Part shown: in pieces, positions 49,246 through 56,060 of the stretch
Position numbering within the stretch: position 1 is the first letter of the stretch
How the letters are laid out: every line of letters begins with the position of its first letter
Assembly (NCBI RefSeq): GCF_001421565.1
Contig: NZ_LMKQ01000001.1
Coordinates: 121,277 to 185,276 of the forward strand
Direction of reading: 5' to 3'
DNA length: 64,000 nucleotides
From: Agromyces sp. Leaf222
GTDB taxonomy: Bacteria; Actinomycetota; Actinomycetes; Actinomycetales; Microbacteriaceae
Translations under genes and position numbers: made by a program
The notes under the pieces: model-generated
Told to the model about the DNA's origin: nothing
Database searches by the model: none
The model's input: only the letters and a program-made list of their open reading frames with translations

Positions 49246-49497
49246 TCAGACGACCGGGTTTCCGAGCGTGGCGAGCTTGCGCTGCAGCTCGGCCGTGGCG
49301 TTCTGCATCTCGAGTTCGGTGTGTCGGCGGAGCAGCACGGTCTCGGGGGAGTTGAGCGCCTCGCGACGTCGACTCCATCGGAGGAGCGCCAGGCCGAGTC
49401 GCCGCGCCGCTCGTTCCTGCAGGCCGAGGGCCCGCGGTTGGTACATGGTCGCTCGTCCCGGAACGGGGCGGGTGGCCGTGAGTGAGGTGGTGTTCAC
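49246..49497 (-). CDS. Small basic protein, unknown function
   Basis: The 83-residue product starts at GTG behind AAGGA with 6-base spacing. It is basic and Arg-rich in the middle (LQERAARRLGLALLRWSRRREA), with a C-terminal helix of coiled-coil character (ETVLLRRHTELEMQNATAELQRKLATLG). There is no membrane segment or known motif. The 209 bp downstream of it, up to the convergent NUDIX gene, hold nothing I can recognise. Nucleic-acid or membrane-surface binding is possible but speculative. Confidence 0.6.
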   Translation of the reverse strand: MNTTSLTATRPVPGRATMYQPRALGLQERAARRLGLALLRWSRRREALNSPETVLLRRHTELEMQNATAELQRKLATLGNPVV

Positions 49498-49786
49498 GAT
49501 GATTCCTTCGTTGGAGGTGAAGATCCGCGCGACGGACGCCGGCGGGGGGAGAGGTTCACTGTCGCGCCTGAGGCGCGAGGGACGGCGGCACGGCAGCGGC
49601 GCTCGTCGCACGTGCGAGGCGCAGCTGAAGGCAGCGAGGCGATCCGGCGCGATGGCGCGGATCGTGCGAGATCAGTCGAGAGGGATCGAGGCTCCGGATG
49701 CGACGTGGTCGCGGGTGGAGACGAGCCTCACGCCCGATCGGGCGGAGCGACGATCACGCACACTGGTGCGCGATGCCGAGGACGAT

Positions 49787-49849
49787 TCAGCCGGCCGCGG
49801 AAACGAGGAGGAATCCGATGTGCCGATCAGTGATGATGTGCTTGTTCAT
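49787..49849 (-). CDS. Possible 20-residue small protein
   Basis: On the minus strand a near-ideal ribosome site (GAGAGGAG, 9-base spacing) precedes an ATG that opens a frame of 20 residues, MNKHIITDRHIGFLLVSAAG, then TGA. Upstream lies a promoter-like pair, TTGCGC and TATGTT, about 18 bp apart, straddling an inverted repeat. The signals are better than expected by chance for so short a frame, but there is no independent support. It could instead be the leader of the 83-residue gene 290 bp downstream. Confidence 0.4.
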   Translation of the reverse strand: MNKHIITDRHIGFLLVSAAG

Positions 49850-49894
49850 GGGACTCAACTCCTCTCTTGGTTCGGGGCGCGTTCGCCGGTTCAC

Positions 49895-49912
49895 GAACAT
49901 ACCGGCATATTC
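49895..49912. promoter_or_regulatory. Imperfect 18-bp palindrome in a leftward promoter
   Basis: GAACATACCGGCATATTC matches its reverse complement at 14 of 18 positions; the differences are all purine-purine or pyrimidine-pyrimidine. It lies between the -35-like and -10-like elements ahead of the 20-codon frame, an arrangement suited to repression. Confidence 0.4.
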
Positions 49913-50056
49913 ACAGGGAGCGCAAGCGCGAATCGCGAATTCGATCGAACTTCAGTGCTGGCCCTGACCGTTCAGGGCCGGCGCAGCAGCGCAGCAGCGC
50001 GTCGCGACGTGGCGAGGAGGCGGCCGATCACTCGTCGCGATCGCCAGTAGGCGCGC

Positions 50057-50084
50057 GAAAGGTCCCGCCGTCTGGCGGGACCTT
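50057..50084. terminator. Intrinsic terminator hairpin
   Basis: AAAGGTCCCGCC pairs perfectly with GGCGGGACCTTT around a GTCT loop, 19 bp beyond the stop of the leftward membrane-protein gene. Confidence 0.85.
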
Positions 50085-50103
50085 TCAACGACGCAGGGTG
50101 CGG

Positions 50104-50628
50104 CTAGAGAGCCGGCGAAGACGGGCTGGCGGTCGCCGGCTCGTCGTCGGCGACCCAGAGCTCGTCGTCGGCACGGAACGTCTGCCAGACGGCGTAGGCG
50201 ATGCCCGCCGCGACGGCGATGCCCGCGCCGATGGCGAGGTAGGAGCCGAAGCCGGGGCCGCGATTCTTGGACACGACGGTTGCAGCCGTCGGCGAGACGC
50301 GCTTGACCGCACGGCGCACGCGGGCGTCGTTGGCGATGTCGCCGATCGACAGCACCGAACCGAGCGCGGAGCCGAGGGTGCGCTCCACGCCATCGCCGGC
50401 AGTTGCGGCGAGATCGCGCGCCTGGCCGATGCGGGGCCGGACGTAGCTCTCGTAGCCGGTGCGTACGCGCGGAACGACCTCCTCATGCGTGAGCGCGCTC
50501 AACTGGCGGCTCACCTCACGTGCAACGGCGTTTGCGCGATCCAGTACCTGCTGCTGGTCTCCCCACAGATCTTCGGCACTACTGCGCAGCCGCTTGAGTT
50601 CCTTCTGGCGCTTGCGTGACAGGCTCAT
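50104..50628 (-). CDS. Membrane-anchored protein of unknown function
   Basis: The 174-residue product begins MSLSRKRQKELKRLRSSAEDLWGDQQQVLDRANAVAREVSRQL, a charged helical region. A helical middle follows, then one transmembrane helix near residues 133-152 (YLAIGAGIAVAAGIAYAVWQ) and an acidic tail. The ATG at 50628 is chosen because GGAGGG stands before it. I do not recognise the family. It is a single gene divergent from the cyclophilin gene, with a terminator after it. Confidence 0.75.
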   Translation of the reverse strand: MSLSRKRQKELKRLRSSAEDLWGDQQQVLDRANAVAREVSRQLSALTHEEVVPRVRTGYESYVRPRIGQARDLAATAGDGVERTLGSALGSVLSIGDIANDARVRRAVKRVSPTAATVVSKNRGPGFGSYLAIGAGIAVAAGIAYAVWQTFRADDELWVADDEPATASPSSPAL

Positions 50629-50747
50629 CTGACCCTCCATCGATGTGCAGCGAATCACTCCATCTTGCCACCGAAACGGCTGGAAGCGAGGTGGGAGTCG
50701 CAAACGCCCGTTCCCCTTGACGAATCAGTGCGTGACAGAATATGGGA

Positions 50748-51287
50748 ATGCCGATTCACACTGCAGTCGCGACGCTCAACACCAGCCTCGGACCGATCAA
50801 GGTCGACCTCTACGGACACCACGCACCGAAGACGGTGAAGAACTTCGTCGGCCTCGCGACCGGCGAGATCGAGTGGACCCACCCCTCCACCGGCCAGAAG
50901 TCCAACGACCCGCTCTACGACGGCGTCGTCTTCCACCGCATCATCCCCGGCTTCATGATCCAGGGCGGCGACCCGCTCGGCCAGGGCATCGGCGGACCGG
51001 GCTACCAGTTCGACGACGAGATCAACCCCGAGCTGGACTTCACCGAGCCCTACGTGCTCGCCATGGCCAATGCCGGCATCCAGGGCGGCCGCGGCACCAA
51101 CGGTTCGCAGTTCTTCATCACCGTCGGCCCGACCACGTGGCTGCAGGGCAAGCACAGCATCTTCGGCAAGGTGACGGATGCCGCGAGCCAGGCGATCGTC
51201 GACAAGCTCGCCTCCGTGCCGACCGACGGCCGTGACCGCCCGCTCGACGACGTCGTCATCGAGAGCGTCACCGTCGAGCAGGTCTGA
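50748..51287 (+). CDS. Peptidyl-prolyl cis-trans isomerase, cyclophilin type
   Basis: The enzyme speeds proline isomerisation in protein folding. The 179-residue product has no signal peptide, so it is cytoplasmic. Cyclophilin motifs are clear: VKNFVGLATG, YDGVVFHRIIPGFMIQGGDP, GSQFFIT and WLQGKHSIFGKV. The ATG at 50748 (MPIHTAVATL) fits relatives best, while ATG 50742 adds two residues. It is followed after 7 bp by the rhomboid gene, likely the same transcript. Confidence 0.95.
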   Translation: MPIHTAVATLNTSLGPIKVDLYGHHAPKTVKNFVGLATGEIEWTHPSTGQKSNDPLYDGVVFHRIIPGFMIQGGDPLGQGIGGPGYQFDDEINPELDFTEPYVLAMANAGIQGGRGTNGSQFFITVGPTTWLQGKHSIFGKVTDAASQAIVDKLASVPTDGRDRPLDDVVIESVTVEQV

Positions 51288-51294
51288 CGATCAG

Positions 51295-52152
51295 GTGACG
51301 GATGCCGGCGCTGATCGCGCGAACTTCTGCTACCGGCATCCCGACCGTCAGAGTTTCGTACTCTGCCAGCGCTGCGGGCGCACGGTGTGCGGTGAATGCC
51401 AGACACCTGCGCCCGTCGGCGTGATCTGCCCCGAGTGCATGCGCGAACAGCGCGCCTCGGCCCCGCGCACGAAGCCGGCGGTCGTCACGCGGTTCCGGGC
51501 TGCCGCAGAACGCGGTGCCCCCGTCGTCACGTATTCCCTCATCGGCATCTCGGTGGTGGTGTACGTGTTGCAGTGGTTGACCGGATCGTTCATGGCCAAC
51601 TACTTCGCCTTCACGCCGCAGGCGATGTCGCTCGAGACCTACGAGCCATGGCGCGCGCTGACCAGCGTGTTCCTGCACGCCTCGATCCTGCACCTGCTGT
51701 TGAACATGTACACGCTGTGGCTGTTCGGACAACTGCTCGAGCCCATGCTCGGTCGCGTACGGTTCCTCGCGCTGTACCTGATCAGCGGCCTCGCAGGCTC
51801 CGTCGGTGTCGTGCTGCTCGCGGCGCCGCTCGGTTGGGTGCTGGGCGCCTCCGGCGCGATCTTCGGCCTGATGGGTGCGTTCGTCGTGATCCAGCGACGC
51901 CTCGGCGGCAACATGACCCAGCTCTACATCCTGCTGGCGATCAACCTCGGCATCGGGTTCCTCCCGGGCGCGAACATCTCATGGCAGGCGCACCTCGGCG
52001 GGCTCGTCGGCGGCGCGCTGGTGGGGCTGATCTACCTCGAGACGAGAAACCGTGCACGCCGCGGAATGCAGATCGCACTCCTCATCGCGTTCACCGTCGT
52101 ACTCCTCGTCGTCGGCACGGTCGTCGCCGAGGCGAAGCTCGCCTCGCTCTGA
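51295..52152 (+). CDS. Rhomboid family intramembrane serine protease with N-terminal zinc finger
   Basis: Rhomboids cut membrane proteins within the bilayer. The 285-residue protein has about six to seven helices, with the catalytic Ser186 in GASGAIFG and His233 in AHLGG, plus the HLLLNMYTLW and GRVRFLALYLISG stretches. The first 50 residues hold Cys/His ligands of a B-box-like zinc finger (Cys12, His15, Cys24, Cys27, Cys32, Cys35, Cys45, Cys48). GTG start 7 bp after the cyclophilin stop. Substrate unknown. Confidence 0.93.
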   Translation: MTDAGADRANFCYRHPDRQSFVLCQRCGRTVCGECQTPAPVGVICPECMREQRASAPRTKPAVVTRFRAAAERGAPVVTYSLIGISVVVYVLQWLTGSFMANYFAFTPQAMSLETYEPWRALTSVFLHASILHLLLNMYTLWLFGQLLEPMLGRVRFLALYLISGLAGSVGVVLLAAPLGWVLGASGAIFGLMGAFVVIQRRLGGNMTQLYILLAINLGIGFLPGANISWQAHLGGLVGGALVGLIYLETRNRARRGMQIALLIAFTVVLLVVGTVVAEAKLASL

Positions 52153-52174
52153 TTATCCACAGCTCCATCCACAA
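52153..52174. promoter_or_regulatory. Pair of DnaA-box-like sites
   Basis: A perfect TTATCCACA (52153-52161) is followed by CATCCACAA (52166-52174), in the gap between the convergent rhomboid and crgA genes, about 14 kb from dnaA. Confidence 0.55.
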
Positions 52175-52186
52175 CTGGGGAGAGAG

Positions 52187-52200
52187 TTACACGCGTGTAA
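52187..52200. promoter_or_regulatory. Perfect 14-bp palindrome
   Basis: TTACACGCGTGTAA is its own reverse complement and lies 13 bp after the second DnaA-box-like site. No start codon is adjacent, since flanking genes converge here, so an operator role is not obvious. Confidence 0.4.
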
Positions 52201-52242
52201 TTGTCGCGCGTTCGAGGAGCTGAGACGGGTTCAGGGTGCACA

Positions 52243-52271
52243 AAACGGGCGGATGTCGCATCCGCCCGTTT
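52243..52271. terminator. Bidirectional terminator between rhomboid and crgA genes
   Basis: AAACGGGCGGATG pairs perfectly with CATCCGCCCGTTT around a TCG loop. It lies between the two convergent stops, with A and T flanks on both sides. Confidence 0.85.
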
Positions 52272-52292
52272 CAGTGGTTCAGAGGAGCAGGT

Positions 52293-52532
52293 TCAGCGCC
52301 AGCGCGTCGTCATGAGGAAGCCGACGAACGCGATGCCGAACCCGATGAGGATGTTCCACGAGCCGAGGTCGGCGATGGGCAGCTTGCCCTGACTCACATA
52401 GAAGACGATGATCCACGCGAGCCCGAGCAGCATGAAGCCGAACATGACGGGCTTGAACCAGACCGGGTTCGGGGCTTCTTCGCCGCTCGTCTGCTCCGCG
52501 CGTGCGGGCTTGGAGGATTTCGTACGTGCCAT
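52293..52532 (-). CDS. crgA: Cell division protein CrgA
   Basis: CrgA is a small actinobacterial divisome protein that interacts with FtsZ and wall-synthesis proteins. The 79-residue product has a basic N terminus and two transmembrane helices: VWFKPVMFGFMLLGLAWIIVFYVS and SWNILIGFGIAFVGFLMTTRWR. The second contains the typical W-N-x3-GFGI-x4-L ending. It sits near the pknA-pknB cluster, its usual place. Confidence 0.95.
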   Translation of the reverse strand: MARTKSSKPARAEQTSGEEAPNPVWFKPVMFGFMLLGLAWIIVFYVSQGKLPIADLGSWNILIGFGIAFVGFLMTTRWR

Positions 52533-52590
52533 GCGGGCGATTCTATCCGAGAGCGGGCACGACTCACAGCCGGGGGTCCTCGAGGCCGAA

Positions 52591-52596
52591 TAGAAT
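52591..52596 (+). promoter_or_regulatory. -10 element of the sortase gene, apparently leaderless
   Basis: TAGAAT ends 7 bp before the ATG at 52604, identical in spacing to the element before the DUF6049 gene. No ribosome site is present. Confidence 0.6.
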
Positions 52597-52603
52597 CGTC
52601 CTC

Positions 52604-53428
52604 ATGTCCGAGTCGCTGCCCGAGGGTCGCCGTCGCGACCGCGAGCGACGCGGCGCGGAAGCAGGCGCGGCCAAGCCGCGTCACCGGGTCAGCGTCGTCG
52701 GCGTCTTCGGTGAGCTGCTGCTCACGGCCGGTGTGCTCATCCTGCTGTTCCTCGGATGGCAACTCTGGTGGAACGACGCGATCATGGCGGGTCAGCAGTC
52801 GGCTGCGGCATCCGCGCAGAGCGCAGACTGGAACGAGCAGGCGCGCGCCGAGCGCGGTGACGAGCCGGTGCCGACGCCAGAGGACTACGGCGATCCCGTC
52901 GTCGGACCGGCCGAGTATCCGCACGGCGAGGCCTTCGCGGTCATGTACGTGCCCCGCTTCGATGCGCCGGGCACCCACGACTCGGTGCGCCAGATCGCCG
53001 AGGGCTACAGCACCGACGTGCTGAACAGCTTCGAGACGGGCGTCGGGCACTACCCGGGCACGCAGATGCCCGGCCAGGTCGGCAACTTCGCGATCGCGTC
53101 GCACCGCAGCGCCTACGGCGGCGGCATGCACGAGATCGAGCAGTTCCAGCTCGGCGACCCCATCTACATCCAGACGAAAGACGGCTGGTACACCTACCGC
53201 TTCCGCGACTTCGAGTACGTGACACCCGACACGGTCGATGTGCTCGCCGCAGTGCCGCACCAGCCGACGGTGCAGCCGACCGACCGCATCATCACGCTGA
53301 CCACGTGCAACCCGCTGTACTCGACGGCCGAGCGCCTCGTGGCCTACGGCGTGCTCGACTCGTGGCAGCCCGCCTCCGCCGGACCACCGGCGGAGATCGC
53401 CGACATCGTCGCAACCTGGGGGTCGTGA
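52604..53428 (+). CDS. Class E sortase
   Basis: Sortases attach surface proteins to peptidoglycan or build pili. The 274-residue product has a basic N terminus and a membrane anchor at about residues 30-55. Its sortase domain carries His167 (IASHRS), Cys235 (TLTTCNPLYST) and Arg244 (ERLVAYG). Class E enzymes favour LAxTG-type signals. No substrate with such a signal is seen in this window. The stop overlaps the next small gene as GTGA. Confidence 0.93.
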   Translation: MSESLPEGRRRDRERRGAEAGAAKPRHRVSVVGVFGELLLTAGVLILLFLGWQLWWNDAIMAGQQSAAASAQSADWNEQARAERGDEPVPTPEDYGDPVVGPAEYPHGEAFAVMYVPRFDAPGTHDSVRQIAEGYSTDVLNSFETGVGHYPGTQMPGQVGNFAIASHRSAYGGGMHEIEQFQLGDPIYIQTKDGWYTYRFRDFEYVTPDTVDVLAAVPHQPTVQPTDRIITLTTCNPLYSTAERLVAYGVLDSWQPASAGPPAEIADIVATWGS

Positions 53429-53589
53429 GCTTGTACGGAGCGTTGTGGCGGGTTCTTCCCGGTCCGATCTGGCTGCGCATCATCCTGCTGCTGCTGCTCA
53501 TCGCGGCGGCGGTCTACGCCCTCTTCACGTGGGTGTTCCCCTGGGTCGACGGCATCGTCAACCCGATCGACGTCACGGTGGACCAATGA
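53425..53589 (+). CDS. 54-residue single-helix membrane peptide, unknown function
   Basis: A GTG overlapping the sortase stop begins a frame of 54 residues (VSLYGALWRVLPGPIWLRI, then a Leu-rich helix LLLLLIAAAVYALFTWVFPW, then DGIVNPIDVTVDQ). It ends in an ATGA overlap with the amidotransferase gene. This double overlap argues strongly for a real coupled gene. It has one membrane helix and an acidic outer or inner tail. Similar small proteins occur beside actinobacterial sortases, but I know no function. Confidence 0.8.
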   Translation: MSLYGALWRVLPGPIWLRIILLLLLIAAAVYALFTWVFPWVDGIVNPIDVTVDQ

Positions 53590-54227
53590 CCCGAATCCTC
53601 GTCATCGACAACTACGACAGCTTCGTCTACACCCTGAACGGCTACCTGCAGGAGCTCGGGGCCGAGACGGAGGTGTTCCGCAACGACGCCTTCCCCGAGT
53701 CGGAGGTCGCCGAACGCATCGCCGAGTACGACGCGGTGCTCCTGTCGCCCGGCCCGGGCAAGCCCTCCGACGCCGGCGTCTCGATCCCGGTGGTGCGCGC
53801 CGCACTGGCGTCGAACACGCCGCTGCTCGGCGTGTGCCTCGGCCACCAGGCGATCGCCGAGGCCTTCGGCGGGGTCGTGACGAATGCCGAGGAGCTCATG
53901 CACGGCAAGACGTCGAGCATCTCGCACGACGAGAGCGACTTCTACGACGGCGTTCCGCAGCCGTTCACGGCGACGAGATACCACTCGCTCGCCGTGGTCG
54001 ACGGCACGATGCCGCCCGAGCTCGAGGTGACGAGTCGCACCCAGGGCGGCGTGATCATGGGCCTGCGCCATGTCGACGCACCGATCTACGGCGTGCAGTT
54101 CCACCCCGAGTCGGTGCTCACCGAGGGCGGGTACCTCATGCTGGGCAACTGGCTCGCCGTCGCCGGCCTCGCCGAGGCACCAGAGCGGGCCGCCGGCCTC
54201 AATCCGCTGCTGCGCGCCGCGGACTGA
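53586..54227 (+). CDS. Anthranilate/aminodeoxychorismate synthase glutaminase component
   Basis: This is a class I glutamine amidotransferase that passes ammonia to a chorismate-using partner, for tryptophan or folate synthesis. The 213-residue product has VIDNYDSFVYTLNGYL, LLSPGPGKPSDAG, the nucleophile Cys84 in GVCLGHQAIAEAFGG, and the His-Glu pair in VQFHPESVLTEGG. TrpG and PabA cannot be separated by sequence, and no trpE or pabB is nearby. It overlaps the upstream peptide gene by 4 bp. Confidence 0.93.
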   Translation: MTRILVIDNYDSFVYTLNGYLQELGAETEVFRNDAFPESEVAERIAEYDAVLLSPGPGKPSDAGVSIPVVRAALASNTPLLGVCLGHQAIAEAFGGVVTNAEELMHGKTSSISHDESDFYDGVPQPFTATRYHSLAVVDGTMPPELEVTSRTQGGVIMGLRHVDAPIYGVQFHPESVLTEGGYLMLGNWLAVAGLAEAPERAAGLNPLLRAAD

Positions 54228-54284
54228 CTCTGGCCGGTCGCTGACTGACCCTGGCCAGTCGCCGACTGACCCTGGCCAGTCGCT
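54222..54284. repeat. Three 21-bp tandem repeats spanning two convergent stop codons
   Basis: Units begin at 54222, 54243 and 54264; the last two differ at one base and the first at two or three. Each contains GACTG...CAGTC arms able to form a small hairpin. The array includes the stop codon of the amidotransferase gene and touches the stop codon of pknB, so it may act as a shared terminator. Confidence 0.75.
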
Positions 54285-55977
54285 ACCCGGCGCAGTAGGT
54301 GAGCTCGACCGAGGAGTGCTGCGGCACATCTCCGGGCGAGAGCGACTGCTGGGTCACCGGCGACCCGGGCTGCGACGCGCACCCGGGGTCGGGCTTGGGC
54401 ACCGGTGTCAGCTGGAGGTTCTCGGCGGAGAGCAGCGAGGAAGCCGCGTCGAGCGTCTGCTCGGTGAGGTCGGGAAGCGTGACCATGCCGTTCGAGATGA
54501 GGAAGTTGACGGTGGACCCGACCTCGACCGCGGTGCCGGCCTCGGGGTCGCTGCCGAGCACGACGTCAGCGGCCACGGTCGGAGAGGTCTGGCGTGTCTC
54601 GGTGCCGGCCACGAGTCCTGCGTCGGTCACGCTCTTCTTCGCCTGCTCGAGCGCGGAGTTCTTCACGTCGGGAACCTTCACCGACTCGCGACCCGCTGAC
54701 ACGTAGATGGTGATCGGCGTGCTCGCATCGACGATCTCGCCGGCCGGCGGATCGGTGCGGATCACGTTGCCGGCCGTGATCTCGGCATTGTTCTCGTCGA
54801 TGCGCGAGGCGGGCAGGCCCAGCTCCTGGAGTTGGTCGACGGCGTCTTCGTAGGTCGTGTCCACGAATGCGGGCACCTCGCGCGCGTTCGACGGAACCTC
54901 GACGGTCGGCTGCAGGTTGAAGGCCCAGTACATGACGGCGATCACGATGACGATGACCCCGATGATGCCCGACCAGATCCAGATCGCCGGTGGGCGCCGC
55001 TGGGTGCGCGTCATCGTCTCGTCTTCGGTGAGCTGTCGCAGCGCCAGCTCGGACGTCGAGAGCGAGCCCGTTGGGGCTCCGAAGAGCATGTTCGACTCGT
55101 CGGGACGCTGGTGCACCGGCACACGCCCGGATGCCGCGGTGTCGATGTCGGCGCGGAACTCGGCGGCCGTCTGATAGCGGCCGTCTCGCGTCTTCACGAG
55201 CGCGTGCATGACGACCGCGTCGAGCGCCGGAGAGACCTTGGGGTTGATGACGCTCGGCTTCACCGGGCGTTCGCTCACGTGCTGGTAGGCGACGGCGACC
55301 GGGGTGTCACCACGGAAGGGAGGCCGACCGGTGAGCATCTCGAAGAGCACGACGCCCGTCGAGTAGAGGTCGGTGCGCGCGTCGACGGTCTCGCCCTTGG
55401 CCTGCTCGGGCGAGAAGTACGAGGCCGTGCCGAGGATCGCGGTGGTCTGCGCCACCGTGGTCGAGGAGTCGGACACGGCTCGGGCGATGCCGAAGTCCAT
55501 GACCTTCACCTGGCCGGTGGTCGTGATCATGATGTTGCCGGGCTTTATGTCGCGGTGCACGACGCCGGCGCGGTGGGAGTACTCCAGTGCGGTGAGCACG
55601 CCGTCGATGACGCGCACGGCCGCCGCCGGCTCGAGAGGACCGTCGTGGATGATGTCCTTGAGCAGCCGGCCCTCGACGAACTCCATGACGATGAACGGCA
55701 GCTGCACCTCGTGGCCGGAGGCGTCGGCGACGGTCTCCTCGCCGGCGTCGAAGACGCGCACGATCGTCGGATGCGCCATGCGCGCGGCGGACTGCGCCTC
55801 TTGGCGGAACCGCATGCGGAACGCGGGGTCGGTCGCGAGCTGCGGCTTCAGCAGCTTGATCGCGACCTGGCGGCCGAGCCGGGTGTCCTGGCCGACGTGG
55901 ACGTCGGACATGCCGCCGCGACCGATGAGCTGACCCACCCGGTAGCGCCCGGCGAGTACCTGTCCTTCGTCAGTCAC
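54283..55977 (-). CDS. pknB: Serine/threonine protein kinase with PASTA domains
   Basis: PknB senses peptidoglycan fragments and controls growth and division. The 564-residue protein has a kinase domain (about 11-275) with the glycine loop IGRGGMSDV, Lys41, the HRDIKPGN loop (141-148) and DFG (161-163). A transmembrane helix lies at about 331-353, then three PASTA repeats run to the end. Mycobacterial PknB has four. The start is GTG. It is the last gene of the fhaA-fhaB-pstP-rodA-pbpA-pknA-pknB operon. Confidence 0.96.
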   Translation of the reverse strand: MTDEGQVLAGRYRVGQLIGRGGMSDVHVGQDTRLGRQVAIKLLKPQLATDPAFRMRFRQEAQSAARMAHPTIVRVFDAGEETVADASGHEVQLPFIVMEFVEGRLLKDIIHDGPLEPAAAVRVIDGVLTALEYSHRAGVVHRDIKPGNIMITTTGQVKVMDFGIARAVSDSSTTVAQTTAILGTASYFSPEQAKGETVDARTDLYSTGVVLFEMLTGRPPFRGDTPVAVAYQHVSERPVKPSVINPKVSPALDAVVMHALVKTRDGRYQTAAEFRADIDTAASGRVPVHQRPDESNMLFGAPTGSLSTSELALRQLTEDETMTRTQRRPPAIWIWSGIIGVIVIVIAVMYWAFNLQPTVEVPSNAREVPAFVDTTYEDAVDQLQELGLPASRIDENNAEITAGNVIRTDPPAGEIVDASTPITIYVSAGRESVKVPDVKNSALEQAKKSVTDAGLVAGTETRQTSPTVAADVVLGSDPEAGTAVEVGSTVNFLISNGMVTLPDLTEQTLDAASSLLSAENLQLTPVPKPDPGCASQPGSPVTQQSLSPGDVPQHSSVELTYCAG

Positions 55978-56060
55978 GTGCGCCCGGTTCCTCTCTCATT
56001 CGCGTCGCGTTCGGTGTGCCGATGCCTGCCGCGCTCGAATCGAGCACGGCAGGACGGGCA

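Larger units (their letters stand above)
49498..50056. other. Mostly non-coding stretch with a possible small leftward gene and operator
   Basis: No frame here looks like a normal gene. The only items I can support are a 20-codon leftward frame with a strong ribosome site (49787-49849) and a dyad overlapping a possible promoter (49895-49912). Confidence 0.5.

Noticed and set aside
49139..50050. 303-codon rightward frame
   Set aside because: It is opposite the 83-residue gene, passes through the terminator-adjacent region and shows no protein-like features.
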